A stretch of DNA of 64,000 bases from Octadecabacter sp. (GCA_028825445.1 JAPKAD010000003.1:1-64000), one strand, 5' to 3'; numbered from the stretch's first letter, positions 40,600 to 53,342 are shown. The notes: generated by a model from the sequence alone, not told the origin. Numbers and translations: made by a program.

Positions 40600-41784
40600 A
40601 TGGACGGAAGCACAATTGAAATCACCACGCACAACACACTTAGCGGGATTAAGCCGGCGGAATGGGACATGTGCGCCTGCCCCGAAGCGAGTTCCGGTCG
40701 CGCCATTGACCCATTCACCACCTACCGCTTTCTAAAGGCTCTTGAAGACAGCGGAAGTGTTGGTGCTGGCAGCGGTTGGCATCCACATTATTTGACTGCA
40801 CATCAGGATGGTCAGATGATAGCCTGTGCACCACTTTATGGGAAAAACCATTCACAGGGCGAATACATGTTCGACCACAATTTTGCCCAAGCATTTGAAC
40901 GATCAGGAAAACGTTACTACCCAAAATTACAGATTGCTGTGCCATTTACCCCTGCCACAGGACGGCGGTTTTTGACCCGCTCAGGGTTCGAAGTTCAAGG
41001 CATGTCAGCTTTGGTTCAAGGTACAGTTCAGATCGCATCTGACAATGACCTTTCTTCAATTCACGCAACATTTTGCACAGAGGCCGAGGCCATCGCCGGC
41101 GCGGAGATGGGCCTGTTATCCCGCACATCTCAGCAATACCACTGGTCTAATAAAGGTTATGTGGATTGGGACGATTTTCTTGTGGCGCTCTCAAGCCGGA
41201 AACGCAAAACGCTGCGCAAAGAACGTTTAACGGCGCAAGGATTTGGTGGGGAGATTATCCAGCTAACAGGCGATCAGATTAAACCACAGCACTGGGATGC
41301 CTTTTGGGAATTTTACCAAGACACGGGCGCGCGCAAGTGGGGACAGCCCTACCTAACGCGCAAATTCTTTGATATCGTCCAAGAACGCTTACGTGATGAC
41401 ATTCTACTGGTCTTCGCGATGCGTGATAGTGTTCCCATCGCGGGTGCACTAAATGTTATCGGACGCGATACGCTTTATGGCCGCTATTGGGGTTGTGCAG
41501 AAAATCACCCCTGCCTACATTTTGAGCTCTGCTACTATCAGGCCATGGACTACGCGATTGCCCACGGCATGAAACGGGTCGAAGCTGGCGCTCAGGGTGA
41601 ACACAAACTTGCCCGTGGCTACCTACCAGTTACTACACATTCGTTGCACTGGTTTGGTGATGTCGGTTTTCGCAATGCCGTCTCTGATTATCTGGACGCC
41701 GAACGCGTTGCCGTTGATGATGAAATCGAAATTCTGACGTCCTATGGGCCGTTCAGAAAAATCAAAGTGAAGGAACAAGAATGA
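40600..41784 (+). CDS. GNAT-fold acyltransferase, COG3146/FemAB-like (peptidogalycan family)
   Basis: [85 protein letters not shown]. Confidence 0.88.
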   Translation: MDGSTIEITTHNTLSGIKPAEWDMCACPEASSGRAIDPFTTYRFLKALEDSGSVGAGSGWHPHYLTAHQDGQMIACAPLYGKNHSQGEYMFDHNFAQAFERSGKRYYPKLQIAVPFTPATGRRFLTRSGFEVQGMSALVQGTVQIASDNDLSSIHATFCTEAEAIAGAEMGLLSRTSQQYHWSNKGYVDWDDFLVALSSRKRKTLRKERLTAQGFGGEIIQLTGDQIKPQHWDAFWEFYQDTGARKWGQPYLTRKFFDIVQERLRDDILLVFAMRDSVPIAGALNVIGRDTLYGRYWGCAENHPCLHFELCYYQAMDYAIAHGMKRVEAGAQGEHKLARGYLPVTTHSLHWFGDVGFRNAVSDYLDAERVAVDDEIEILTSYGPFRKIKVKEQE

Positions 41785-42059
41785 GCATTGAGCTGGATCA
41801 AGCAGGCCGTGACACCATGATCGCTGCGGGTTGGGATGTCACCGACACAACTGCGCATAAGACCTTTACGTTTAAGAATTTTGTTGAGGCATTCGGCTGG
41901 ATGACATCGGCCGCTATTGTCGCAGAAAAGATAGACCACCATCCAGAATGGTCCAACGTTTATAAAACTGTGAACGTAACGTTAACGACCCACGACACTG
42001 GCGGGCTATCAAATCTGGACTTAAAACTCGCTAAAAGAATGGATGCGCTGGCAGGATAA
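41781..42059 (+). CDS. phhB: 4a-hydroxytetrahydrobiopterin dehydratase
   Basis: [62 protein letters not shown]. Confidence 0.93.
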   Translation: MSIELDQAGRDTMIAAGWDVTDTTAHKTFTFKNFVEAFGWMTSAAIVAEKIDHHPEWSNVYKTVNVTLTTHDTGGLSNLDLKLAKRMDALAG

Positions 42060-42077
42060 ATCCTCCAGCGCAATTAA

Positions 42078-42566
42078 TTACATGTCTTCCAAAAGGCCTT
42101 CGCCAGCAGATACTTCGCACAAGCCAGGGTTTTCTTCTTCGTTCAACACTTTAACTTCACCGTCTACCACCAGCATAGCATAACGTTTAGATCGATCAAT
42201 CAAGCCTGCAGGTGGCGCTGAAAACTCCATGCCCATTGCCTTGGTAAACGTCGATTCAGGATCGCCTACCATGGTGATTCCAGCCTCGGTTGCGCCGGTT
42301 GTTTCACCCCACGCGCCCATAACGAATGGGTCGTTGACAGCAACGCAGATGATTTCTTCGACCCCGCGTTCCTTGAATGTATCTTTGGTACGGATGTAAC
42401 TTGGCACATGTGCTGTCGTACATGTGCCCGTATAGGCCCCAGGCACGGCGAAAATCACCACTGTGCGGCCTTCTGTCAATGTTGACACGGAAACGCCCTC
42501 TGGCCCATCGGCACCAAGTCTTACCAGCATTGCATCTGGAACTTTATCGCCTACTGATATTGTCAT
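42078..42566 (-). CDS. Peroxiredoxin (AhpE/Prx5-type)
   Basis: MTISVGDKVPDAMLVRLGADGPEGVSVSTLTEGRTVVIFAVPGAYTGTCTTAHVPSYI; start corrected from the longer ORF. Confidence 0.92.
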   Translation of the reverse strand: MTISVGDKVPDAMLVRLGADGPEGVSVSTLTEGRTVVIFAVPGAYTGTCTTAHVPSYIRTKDTFKERGVEEIICVAVNDPFVMGAWGETTGATEAGITMVGDPESTFTKAMGMEFSAPPAGLIDRSKRYAMLVVDGEVKVLNEEENPGLCEVSAGEGLLEDM

Positions 42567-42649
42567 ATTACACCCTTGTTTGGTAATTGCATTAATCGAT
42601 GCCCTCAATATAGGGTCCATTTTGTCAGCAACCAGACGGGAATAGCCTA

Positions 42650-43858
42650 ATGAGTCATATTGTTGTGATCGGCGCTGGCCAAGCGGGCGCTTCTTTGGTC
42701 GGAAAACTGCGCACTGAAGGGTTTGAGGGTGACATAACATTGCTGGGCGCCGAGGATGGCCCACCTTATCAACGACCCGCCTTATCAAAGGCTTACCTGC
42801 TAGGTGAAATGGAGCGTGAACGTCTATTTTTGCGCCCACGTGATTGGTACGAAGGCAATGACATCACCCTACGCACAGGCACCCGCGCAGTGTCAGTCGA
42901 TTCGCAAGCGCGCACAGTCACGCTTGAGGGTGATGAGGTACTGACCTATGATCAACTCGCATTTACCACAGGATCGCATCCGCGCACATTGCCCGCCACG
43001 ATTGGTGGTGAATTAGACGGCGTATTTACTGTCCGCAACCTGGCTGACGCTGATGCGTTAAAGTCAGAATTTCTTACAGGTCGGCATTTGCTGGTAATCG
43101 GAGGAGGCTACATAGGACTTGAGGCCGCTGCCGTTGCTTCAAAAATGGGGCTGCATGTAACCCTTGTTGAAATGGAGACCCGTATTTTGCAGCGCGTCGC
43201 AGCTCCAGAAACATCTGATTATTTTCGCACCCTCCACGACAGCCATAATGTTGATATCCGCGAGGGTGTCAGACTAGATCGTCTTATTGGGGAGGCGCAT
43301 ATCACTGGAGCAATCCTATCTGATGGCAGCCAGATTGATGTAGATTTCGCCATTGTTGGCGTTGGAATTTACCCAGCAACAGCGTTAGCCCAAAGTGCGG
43401 GTGTTGCCTGTGACAACGGTATAGTGACCAACGCATATGGTAAGACGTCCAATCCGCATATCTGGGCCGCTGGCGACTGCGCAACTTCGGATTGGCACGG
43501 CCAAAAAATCCGCCTTGAAAGTGTGGGCAACGCCATAGATCAGGCAGAAATTATTGCATGTAACATGCTTGGTGCAAATCAAATCTACGTACCTAAGCCA
43601 TGGTTTTGGTCTGATCAATTTGACGTAAAACTTCAAATTGCAGGTCTAAATATCGGTTACACCCAAATTATCACGCGTAAAAATGGGGATGCGCAGTCAC
43701 ATTGGTATTACCGCGAAGACACGCTTATCGCGGTGGACGCAATGAACGATCCGCGTAGCTATATGATTGGAAAGCGATTAATTGAGGCTGGAAAGTCGCC
43801 AGCGCCAAGTGTCATTGCGGACCTAAACACAGACATGAAGGCGCTGCTGAAACAATGA
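42650..43858 (+). CDS. FAD-dependent oxidoreductase (ferredoxin/rubredoxin reductase-like)
   Basis: HIVVIGAGQAGASLVGKLRTEGFEGDITLLGAEDGPPYQRPALSKAYL; LLVIGGGYIGLEAAAVASKMGLHVTLVEM; WAAGDCATSD. Confidence 0.93.
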   Translation: MSHIVVIGAGQAGASLVGKLRTEGFEGDITLLGAEDGPPYQRPALSKAYLLGEMERERLFLRPRDWYEGNDITLRTGTRAVSVDSQARTVTLEGDEVLTYDQLAFTTGSHPRTLPATIGGELDGVFTVRNLADADALKSEFLTGRHLLVIGGGYIGLEAAAVASKMGLHVTLVEMETRILQRVAAPETSDYFRTLHDSHNVDIREGVRLDRLIGEAHITGAILSDGSQIDVDFAIVGVGIYPATALAQSAGVACDNGIVTNAYGKTSNPHIWAAGDCATSDWHGQKIRLESVGNAIDQAEIIACNMLGANQIYVPKPWFWSDQFDVKLQIAGLNIGYTQIITRKNGDAQSHWYYREDTLIAVDAMNDPRSYMIGKRLIEAGKSPAPSVIADLNTDMKALLKQ

Positions 43859-44400
43859 GGATAATTGGTGGCCAACACCGCGGTTTAATGCTGGCAGATG
43901 TAGGCACAGGGGACATCGCTGCGCATCTGCGACCGACCCCTGACCGTGTGCGTGAAAGCCTGTTTAATATGCTGATGGGCCATAGCTTACCACATGGTGC
44001 ACAGGTCTTGGATCTGTTCGCGGGAACTGGTGCGCTAGGAATTGAAGCCCTTTCCCGTGGCGCTTTGCACACAACATTCGTAGATAACGGACGCGTCGCC
44101 CAAGGGCTGATCCGCGAGAACCTAACCAAGGCACGTCGCACACAGGATTCGACTTTGCTTACCTGTGCGGGTGATAAATTGCCCAAACCCTCTGCACCCT
44201 GCCAGCTCGTATTCGTCGATCCACCTTATGGAAAACACCTTGGTGGGCCCGCCGTTCTTGCAGCACAAGCACTTGGCTGGCTGGCTACGGGTGCAATAAT
44301 TATTATGGAAGACAGAGCACCACAACCTGTTGCAGGCTTTGCCCAGATAGACTTGCGTCGTTACGGTGATACCCACATCACCATGTTGCGTGCGCCATGA
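43855..44400 (+). CDS. rsmD: 16S rRNA (guanine(966)-N(2))-methyltransferase RsmD
   Basis: MRIIGGQHRGLML...RPTPDRVRESLFNML; VLDLFAGTGALGIEALSRGA; LVFVDPPYGK. Confidence 0.94.
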   Translation: MRIIGGQHRGLMLADVGTGDIAAHLRPTPDRVRESLFNMLMGHSLPHGAQVLDLFAGTGALGIEALSRGALHTTFVDNGRVAQGLIRENLTKARRTQDSTLLTCAGDKLPKPSAPCQLVFVDPPYGKHLGGPAVLAAQALGWLATGAIIIMEDRAPQPVAGFAQIDLRRYGDTHITMLRAP

Positions 44401-45050
44401 ATAAACGCAAGATCCCCGATCTGGTTGTCTTTGACTGCGACGGCGTATTGGTCGACACAGAAGGCCCAATGTTTGATATTTTTGCTGCCAGCATCACCGC
44501 ATACGGCCTGCCAGTAACCGCACATGAACTCGCCACCGAATTTACTGGTGGTACCACCCCAATCATGCGCGACGAGGCAATTCGCAGGGGCGCAGCACTG
44601 CCCCCTAATTGGGTCACCTTGATGAACACAGAAATTCATGCACGTATTGCACAAGGTGTCTATGTATTTGATGGTGTCTTAGACTTAATCACAGCACTTG
44701 AGGACGCGAGCGTGCCAATTTATGTGGCCTCCAACGGTACCATGAAACGCATGGGCTTGTCGCTTGGCCCGTCCGGTTTGTGGGAACGCCTTGCCGGTCG
44801 TATAATGAGCCGTGAAACATTTGCTGCCAAACCGGATCCTGCAATGATATTGCATGCCATGGCCGAAACAGGCGCGCAGGCAAGCCACACTTTCATGATC
44901 GATGACAGCGTTTCTGGCTGCCAAGCTGGAATTAACGCGGATGTACAAACCATTGGTTTTGCGACCGAAGGCCAAGACACACGGCTCACTGCGATTGGCG
45001 CGAGGGTCGCCAATTCTATGGCAGAGGTCAGCCGCCTAATCTTGGGCTAG
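44397..45050 (+). CDS. HAD family hydrolase (phosphatase)
   Basis: LVVFDCDGVLVDTEGPMFDIFA; YVASNGTMKRM; FAAKPDPAMIL; HTFMIDDSVSGCQAGINA. Confidence 0.92.
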   Translation: MNKRKIPDLVVFDCDGVLVDTEGPMFDIFAASITAYGLPVTAHELATEFTGGTTPIMRDEAIRRGAALPPNWVTLMNTEIHARIAQGVYVFDGVLDLITALEDASVPIYVASNGTMKRMGLSLGPSGLWERLAGRIMSRETFAAKPDPAMILHAMAETGAQASHTFMIDDSVSGCQAGINADVQTIGFATEGQDTRLTAIGARVANSMAEVSRLILG

Positions 45051-45059
45051 CCCAATCTA

Positions 45060-45881
45060 TCACTTGTATGTTGGGTGGAATTTGCCTGTAGGTGACACCG
45101 TGAAAATTTCTGCCCCGTCTGCCGTGATCCCAATGGAATGTTCAAACTGCGCTGACAAGGATTTATCACGCGTAACAGCTGTCCAATCGTCCTTTAGAAT
45201 TTTGGTTTCAGGTCGCCCCAAGTTAACCATTGGTTCAATCGTAAAAATCATGCCTTCTTCGAGCACAGGTCCCGTACCAGCTCGCCCATAATGAAGCACA
45301 TTTGGCGGTGCATGAAATACCAACCCCAACCCATGACCACAAAAATCACGTACGACCGACATGCGCTCAGCCTCAACAAAGCTTTGTATCGCGTGGCCGA
45401 TGTCACCAAAAGTATTGCCTGGCTTCGCAACGTCAATTGAAAGCATCAGCGCATCGTGTGTCACCTGGATCAGACGTTCAGCCTTACGGTTCGGTTCTCC
45501 ACCTGCGACGTACATGCGGCTGGTATCACCGAACCAACCGTCAACTATCACCGTGACATCAATGTTGATGATATCGCCATTTTTCAATGTCTTTTCGCTT
45601 GGAATGCCGTGACAAACTACATGGTTCACGCTGATGCAGCTGGCGTGCTGGTAGCCTTTGTAACCAATCGTAGCCGACACCGCGCCCGCCTCATCAACCC
45701 ATTGCGTGATCAAACGATCAAGTTCAGCCGTGGTATGACCAACGGTTACATGCTCTGCTATACGATCCAAAATCTCAGCCGCCAAGCGACCTGCTTTACG
45801 CATACCACCAAATTCACTTGTCTTGTACAGACGAATTCCATCTTTTGTCAGCAGTGCCTTTGATGTGTCCAAAACGTGCAT
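45060..45881 (-). CDS. map: Type I methionyl aminopeptidase
   Basis: GMRKAGRLAAEILDRIAEHVTVGHTTAELDRL; CISVNHVVCHGIPSEKTLKNGDIINIDVTVIVDGWFGDTSRMY; CGHGLGLVFHAPPNVLHY; GMIFTIEPMVNLG. Confidence 0.95.
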   Translation of the reverse strand: MHVLDTSKALLTKDGIRLYKTSEFGGMRKAGRLAAEILDRIAEHVTVGHTTAELDRLITQWVDEAGAVSATIGYKGYQHASCISVNHVVCHGIPSEKTLKNGDIINIDVTVIVDGWFGDTSRMYVAGGEPNRKAERLIQVTHDALMLSIDVAKPGNTFGDIGHAIQSFVEAERMSVVRDFCGHGLGLVFHAPPNVLHYGRAGTGPVLEEGMIFTIEPMVNLGRPETKILKDDWTAVTRDKSLSAQFEHSIGITADGAEIFTVSPTGKFHPTYK

Positions 45882-45953
45882 CCTTCTTGCTTGCATTCCA
45901 AATAGAATAAACTTTGCAGGTTCTAAACCCCCTGTATCGATTTCACCAAAAAA

Positions 45954-46658
45954 TTAGTCCACCATATCAAACGGCAAACGCTCTGATATGGTGATCTCGT
46001 CGGGGGAAACTGCACAACTAAAACACATAATTTCAACACCTGACGACTGCGCAGCCTTGAACGCTGCTGCATATGTTGGGTCAAGATCTGCAGCCAGTGT
46101 CACACGGGCACAATCAGTGCGTTGCACCAAAAACAAAAGCACAGCGCGGTGACCTTGTTGTACCATCGCTGCCAAATCGCCTAGATGTTTTGCGCCACGT
46201 GTTGTGACGCTGTCAGGGAATTCTGCCAAACCAGTCTGGCGGGACAAAGTAACTGATTTGACCTCCAAATAGCAATCGCGCCGCCCGTCGCCTGTCAGTA
46301 GAAAATCCACGCGGCTTTTCTCACGGTATTTTACCTCAGGGCGGATGCTATCGTAACCGTCAAGCCCCTCGATTCTGCCCGCCAATGCCTCACCACAGAT
46401 TTTGTTCGCAGCACTTGTATCAATACCCACAAACGAGTTGGGTAATTCAACCAACCGCCATCCCCAGTCAAGCTTTTTTTTGGGGTCGTCGTTTCCTTCA
46501 ATCCAAACCCGCAAACGGTCGTCCTTAAGCCCCATCATTGAGCCAGGGTTAGGACAATGCGCTTTTACAACCGTGCCGTCCTGCAATTCAACATCACACA
46601 AGAACCGCATGTAGCGGCGGATCAGGCGGGCTGGAACAAGAGGTGTGGCAAAGCGCAT
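45954..46658 (-). CDS. sfsA: DNA/RNA nuclease SfsA
   Basis: LVPARLIRRYMRFLCDVELQDGTVVKAHCPNPGSMMGL; DFLLTGDGRRDCYLEVKSVTL; FPDSVTTRGAKHLGDL. Confidence 0.95.
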   Translation of the reverse strand: MRFATPLVPARLIRRYMRFLCDVELQDGTVVKAHCPNPGSMMGLKDDRLRVWIEGNDDPKKKLDWGWRLVELPNSFVGIDTSAANKICGEALAGRIEGLDGYDSIRPEVKYREKSRVDFLLTGDGRRDCYLEVKSVTLSRQTGLAEFPDSVTTRGAKHLGDLAAMVQQGHRAVLLFLVQRTDCARVTLAADLDPTYAAAFKAAQSSGVEIMCFSCAVSPDEITISERLPFDMVD

Positions 46659-46697
46659 GGGTGCGGCCTATACCATTTCAAAGCGAAGGAAAATATA

Positions 46698-47420
46698 ATG
46701 CAAAATCCAACCGCCGCCATGCTCGTTATCGGGGACGAAATCCTTTCAGGTCGCACACGCGATGCAAATATGTATCACCTTGCCGGGCAGCTAACAGAAC
46801 ATGGGATTGATTTGCGCGAAGTTCGTGTTGTCAGTGACGACGCACCCGCTATTATTTCCGCTGTAAAAGCACTGTCAGCAACTTATGACATTATCTTTAC
46901 CTCTGGTGGCATTGGTCCAACCCATGACGACATCACTGCAGATTGCATCGCAGCCGCCTTTCATGACCATATCGATATTCGGCCTGATGCTCGTGCGCTG
47001 TTACAAGCCCATTATAGTCGTAACGGGCAGGAATTGAATGACGCTCGCCTGCGCATGGCCCGTATACCTGACAGTGCCACCTTAATTGACAATCCGGTCA
47101 GCATCGCACCAGGATTTACTGTGCAAAACGTGCATGTCATGGCAGGCGTCCCTTCCGTATTTCAAGCCATGGTTGCTAGCATTTTACCGACCCTCATAGG
47201 GGGCGCACCGTTACTTTCGCAAACCCTGCGTATTGATCTTGGTGAAGGTGATATTGCTGGACCACTTGGAGCATTGGCCAAGAATTTTGAAGACCTGTCG
47301 ATCGGGTCCTATCCATTTCAAAAAGATGGCAGGTATGGTGCAAATATCGTGATCCGTGGGCAAGATATGGCGCGCATTAATATGGCCATGGATCAGTTAA
47401 AATTGGAGTTTCCTGCATGA
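46698..47420 (+). CDS. Competence/damage-inducible protein A-like molybdopterin-binding protein (CinA N-domain)
   Basis: AAMLVIGDEILSGRTRDANMYHLAGQLTEHGIDLREVRVVSDD; FTSGGIGPTHDDITADCIAAAF. Confidence 0.92.
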   Translation: MQNPTAAMLVIGDEILSGRTRDANMYHLAGQLTEHGIDLREVRVVSDDAPAIISAVKALSATYDIIFTSGGIGPTHDDITADCIAAAFHDHIDIRPDARALLQAHYSRNGQELNDARLRMARIPDSATLIDNPVSIAPGFTVQNVHVMAGVPSVFQAMVASILPTLIGGAPLLSQTLRIDLGEGDIAGPLGALAKNFEDLSIGSYPFQKDGRYGANIVIRGQDMARINMAMDQLKLEFPA

Positions 47421-48130
47421 CACTCCAAGCCTTAACCACCCTGATTGACGCCACATGGCCTGCCAAATCTATTGTAGACTTGGACGGCTGGAAGATCCGG
47501 AACGGTGCGGGTGGCGGTAATCGTGTGTCTGCGGCGTCACAACTGACATCTAATGCGCAAATTGAAAAAGCAGAATCTGCAATGCGCGCATTTGGCCAGA
47601 CGCCCCTGTTCATGGTGCGCAATGGTGAGGAAGTACTAGATGGCGCGCTCAAAACCGCAGGCTACAAAATCAAAGACCCCGTGACCTTTTACACAGCGCC
47701 TACTGCGCAAATCACGACGCAGCGCCCCCCTGCTGTAACCTGTTTCCAGGTCTGGCCACCCTTAGCGACGCAGGTCGAAATCTGGAATGAAGGTGGCATT
47801 GATGACGCCCGCCTCACCATTATGGCCCGTGCCGCTGGACCGAAAACCACCGTTCTGGGCCGCGTTCAAGACAGGCCTGCAGGCACTGCCTTTTGCGCCA
47901 TTCATAACGGCATCGCGATGCTCCACGCGATTGAAACCCGCCATGCGTTTCGCCGTCAGGGTCTTGGTTGCCACATGATCCGCGCGCTTGCATTCTGGGC
48001 ACAAGAACACAACGCTCACACAATCGCCCTGCTTGTCACACAAGCCAACATTGCGGCTAATGCCCTCTACACTTCCCTAGGGATGATCCCTGTGGGAGGA
48101 TATTATTATCGTATCTATCCGGAGACTTGA
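47417..48130 (+). CDS. GNAT family N-acetyltransferase
   Basis: C-terminal GNAT domain: AMLHAIETRHAFRRQGLGCHMIRALAFWAQEHNAHTIALLVTQANIAANALYTSLGM; ATGA overlap with preceding gene. Confidence 0.85.
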   Translation: MTLQALTTLIDATWPAKSIVDLDGWKIRNGAGGGNRVSAASQLTSNAQIEKAESAMRAFGQTPLFMVRNGEEVLDGALKTAGYKIKDPVTFYTAPTAQITTQRPPAVTCFQVWPPLATQVEIWNEGGIDDARLTIMARAAGPKTTVLGRVQDRPAGTAFCAIHNGIAMLHAIETRHAFRRQGLGCHMIRALAFWAQEHNAHTIALLVTQANIAANALYTSLGMIPVGGYYYRIYPET

Positions 48131-48700
48131 ATGACCAAAACCCTTCCTACAGCCCTGAACCTGCCACCAGTCGATCCACTACCAGATCACATTGCCAGAT
48201 ACTTTGCCATCTGTGATGATAAAATTGGGTTCGTACCTAATGTGCTGGCGGCTTATGCATTTGACGCCGCAAAGTTCGACGCGTTTTCTGCAATGTACAA
48301 CGATGTAATGTTGGCTAATTCTGGCCTCAGTAAACTTGAACGCGAAATGATTGCAGTGGTCGTGTCGTCGATCAACAAATGCTTTTATTGTCTCACCGCG
48401 CATGGTCAGGCAGTGCGTGCGCTGTCTGAGGATCCTAAGCTAGGCGAAATGCTAATAATGAACTGGCGCGCGGCCGATCTTAATGTTCGCCAAACGGCTA
48501 TGCTAATATTTGCTGAAAAAATTACCACAGCCAGCTCTGAGACGACTGAGATTGATCGCCAAACATTGCGCGATGTGGGCTTTAGTGATCGCGACATCTG
48601 GGACATCACGTCAGTCACAGGTTTTTTCAACATGACCAACCGCATGGCCAGCGCCACGGATATGCGTCCTAATGACAACTATCACTCCCAAAATCGATAA
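48131..48700 (+). CDS. Peroxidase-related / carboxymuconolactone decarboxylase (AhpD-like) family protein
   Basis: LSKLEREMIAVVVSSINKCFYCLTAHGQAVRALSEDPKLGEMLIMNWRAADLNVRQTAML; KCFYCLTAH redox motif. Confidence 0.9.
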   Translation: MTKTLPTALNLPPVDPLPDHIARYFAICDDKIGFVPNVLAAYAFDAAKFDAFSAMYNDVMLANSGLSKLEREMIAVVVSSINKCFYCLTAHGQAVRALSEDPKLGEMLIMNWRAADLNVRQTAMLIFAEKITTASSETTEIDRQTLRDVGFSDRDIWDITSVTGFFNMTNRMASATDMRPNDNYHSQNR

Positions 48701-49743
48701 TCCGCATCCTCGCCCTTCTTCTTGCACCATTACAGACGGCTGCTGTCACTCTCGACATGCCAGCCAACGCAACCCTTGTTGCTGAAGAAATCGTAGGTCT
48801 GTACAGTTACTCTATGCCCACCGCCGCATGGTCCCGCGCAGGAATGCCCATTTTGACAGGAGCTAGAGAAGTGCGCCAACAGGCGTGGTGGATTCATGCG
48901 GCTGGTCTGAGCACTTTTCAATTGTTGCAACCGTTGATCAAACAATTAACTGAAGCAGGATTTGAGGTGCTCTTTACCTGCGTCGATGACGTTTGTGGTG
49001 GCTTTGATTTTCGCTTTGCCACACCAGTATTGCCCGCCCCTGCAATGCACGTCGATTTGGGCGACTACCGCTTTTTTGCAATGCAACGAAACGTTGATAA
49101 CTCTGTCGAGTTGCTCAGCTTACTAGGCAGTCGTTCATCCACGGCGGTGTTTATTCAAATTTTCCGTGTCGGCCCTGCAGACAGCGCCCCCTTGGCTACG
49201 GCAGATGCACCTGTTGTACGTGGTGTTGCGCCAATTATCTCAGGCAGTCTTAGGCGGTCACCGGAAAATCAGGGACGGTTTATCTTAACAGGCTTGGTGT
49301 TCGAAACAGGATCAGCACAACTGGGAGATGCCACCTTTGAATCACTACAGCACCTATCAAACTACCTTTTGGCAAATCCTGATCAGAAGGTTGCGCTGGT
49401 CGGTCATACAGATTCTGTAGGTTCGCTCAATGGAAACATTACGCTTTCCAAACGCCGCGCAGGGTCTGTATTAAAACGATTGGTAACGATATAAAATGTG
49501 CCCCGTAGCCAACTTGATGCACAGGGTATGGGCTATCTTTCCCTAGTCACGACGAACCTTACGGAAGACGGCCGCGAGACAAATCGCCGTGCCGAAGTTA
49601 TCATCACGTCGACACAATACCTCAGGGCCCCTGCACCAGACTGCAGGACAGAACCTGTCTTTCCAAACTTGGCAATGCAGCAAGTAATAGCTATCTCAGT
49701 TAAGAAAAAAACTGCAGCCACATTGCTTGGCTTTTTTAATTAA
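48697..49743 (+). pseudogene. OmpA family protein gene with premature stop and no canonical start codon
   Basis: VGHTDSVGSLNGNITLSKRRAGSVLKRLVTI-TAA(49492-49494)-NVPRSQLDAQGMGYLSLVTTNLTEDGRETNRRAEVIITSTQ in one frame; signal peptide IIRILALLLAPLQTAAV is in frame upstream of the first ATG without ATG/GTG/TTG. Confidence 0.85.
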
Positions 49744-49949
49744 AGTTTACAGCGGCATCAAAAGATATGGTTGGTGCAGATTCTCAAAAAAGAGTTTTAA
49801 ATCATCCTGACTTGAAGATGCACAAACATTTATGGGATCGTCAAGTTGCCAGCGATCTTCCTAACGATAGGCTCGGCGTTGGATATCAAGCAGATTTCAG
49901 CTCACGCGTGATGTTGTCCCAGACCCAATGGGCATCGGCTCTGGCCTAA

Positions 49950-50590
49950 CGCTAGGAAGCAGCTGAAGGGTGTCGAGGCGCGGGCGGAAGACGGCTTGAA
50001 CAGGTCATGGGTGGATAAGAACCGTAGTGCTTGTCGGAACGATTTGAAACGACCCATGATATTTTCTCGTCTTCGGGTGGGGCAATGTAATCCTTTAGAT
50101 CAATTATTGAGACCTTTTCTTGCTGTGATGTTCGAATCCTAGAGCAATCTCTTTCACTGCGGTACCATAGCTTTAAAGCATATCGGTGATAATCGCCCTT
50201 GGCGTGCCAAATACCTTGAATAGCTTATGGCAAAATCGACTTGCAGCCCGTTAATTGTGCCAAAACTGCACGAGGATGTCCAGTACATCGCCTTTGCTAC
50301 CGACAGCGCGCCACAGCTAATATTTCTTGCAGTTTATCAGAAGGACAATTTCATCCAAGTACCATTTATCCACCACTTTGGATCAGTCTCGGCGGATCAC
50401 CTCGACATACTGTGACCTGAGTTTAGCAACCCAAGCGCGGATGTTTTCGTAGCTAACAACAACACTGCATGCCGCCAGCAAGTCCTCGAAATCGCGTAAA
50501 ATCAGGGAAATCGGTGATAAGTTCAGACAGTCTATGAAATACTCTCAGGGGGAAACGATGGCCTATAAAGGCGCCAGATTACTTGGGATT
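49950..50590 (-). mobile_element. Degenerate IS6-family-like transposase (insertion sequence fossil)
   Basis: Minus-strand broken frames read VVVSYENIRAWVAKLRSQYVEVIRRD, VDKWYLDEIVLLINCKKY*LWRAVGSKGDVLDILVQ, LFKVFGTPRAIITDML, ENIMGRFKSFRQALRFLSTHDLFKPSSARAST; multiple stops and frameshifts. Confidence 0.82.
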
Positions 50591-50774
50591 GGTCATACGA
50601 ATACATACCCCGAAAGGAAACGTCTTACAACTTGACGATCCCCCAACCACAAGAATATCCGCATTGCCATTCAGCTAAGGGGCTATAAAAGAATTAGCTA
50701 CAATGCCCAGTATCAACATGACAAATGCAATCCAATGTCTGAGCACGATCATGCATTTCCATTTTGGGGTTTGG

Positions 50775-52844
<2,070 letters not shown>

Positions 52845-52952
52845 TCACGCCAAACGCCGCGTCACCCGGTCTTTACTTTGTAAATATTCCATAGGTGTAG
52901 AGGCTGGCCACCATATTGTCAGATTTCACAGCCAATTCGACCCCATACAAGC

Positions 52953-53342
52953 TCAGTCTTGCAACGTCTCAAGGCAATGGCGCCGAAACACTTTTTTAAG
53001 CATATCCAGCTCAGCACGCAGCAACGACAACTCGGCACGGATGTCTTCTGCCAAAGCATCCCCTGCAATAATTGAAAAGCTACCAAGCATCATAGCTTCA
53101 TGGCGATCTTTTATAACAAAAGTTTGTACGCCATCCGCGATTCGGCTGGCGGGAATTGGCACCCTGACATGCCAACATTCCTGAACGTGGTCTTCTTCTA
53201 CCTCGACCCCATCAACCAGAAAACCCAAGTGCGTAACTTCAATATTTGGCTGCCACGTACCATCACGCCCGTGATGCTTAAGCGATCCATGCCAGATCCC
53301 TTCAATCAGGCGCAGTTTCGTTAGCTCTATCTTGTCAGACAT
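52953..53342 (-). CDS. Conserved hypothetical protein
   Basis: 129-aa ORF MSDKIELTKLRLIEGIWHGSLKHHGRDGTWQPNIEV...; 8 nt downstream of the DUF6478 gene. Confidence 0.7.
   Translation of the reverse strand: MSDKIELTKLRLIEGIWHGSLKHHGRDGTWQPNIEVTHLGFLVDGVEVEEDHVQECWHVRVPIPASRIADGVQTFVIKDRHEAMMLGSFSIIAGDALAEDIRAELSLLRAELDMLKKVFRRHCLETLQD

Noticed and set aside
42567-42839. N-terminal extension of the peroxiredoxin ORF
   Set aside because: Overlaps the divergent FAD oxidoreductase; MTISVGDKVPDAML is the canonical start
46557-46697. N-terminal extension of the CinA-like ORF overlapping sfsA
   Set aside because: Overlaps SfsA N terminus on the other strand; MQNPTAAMLVIGDEI at 46698 is the expected start
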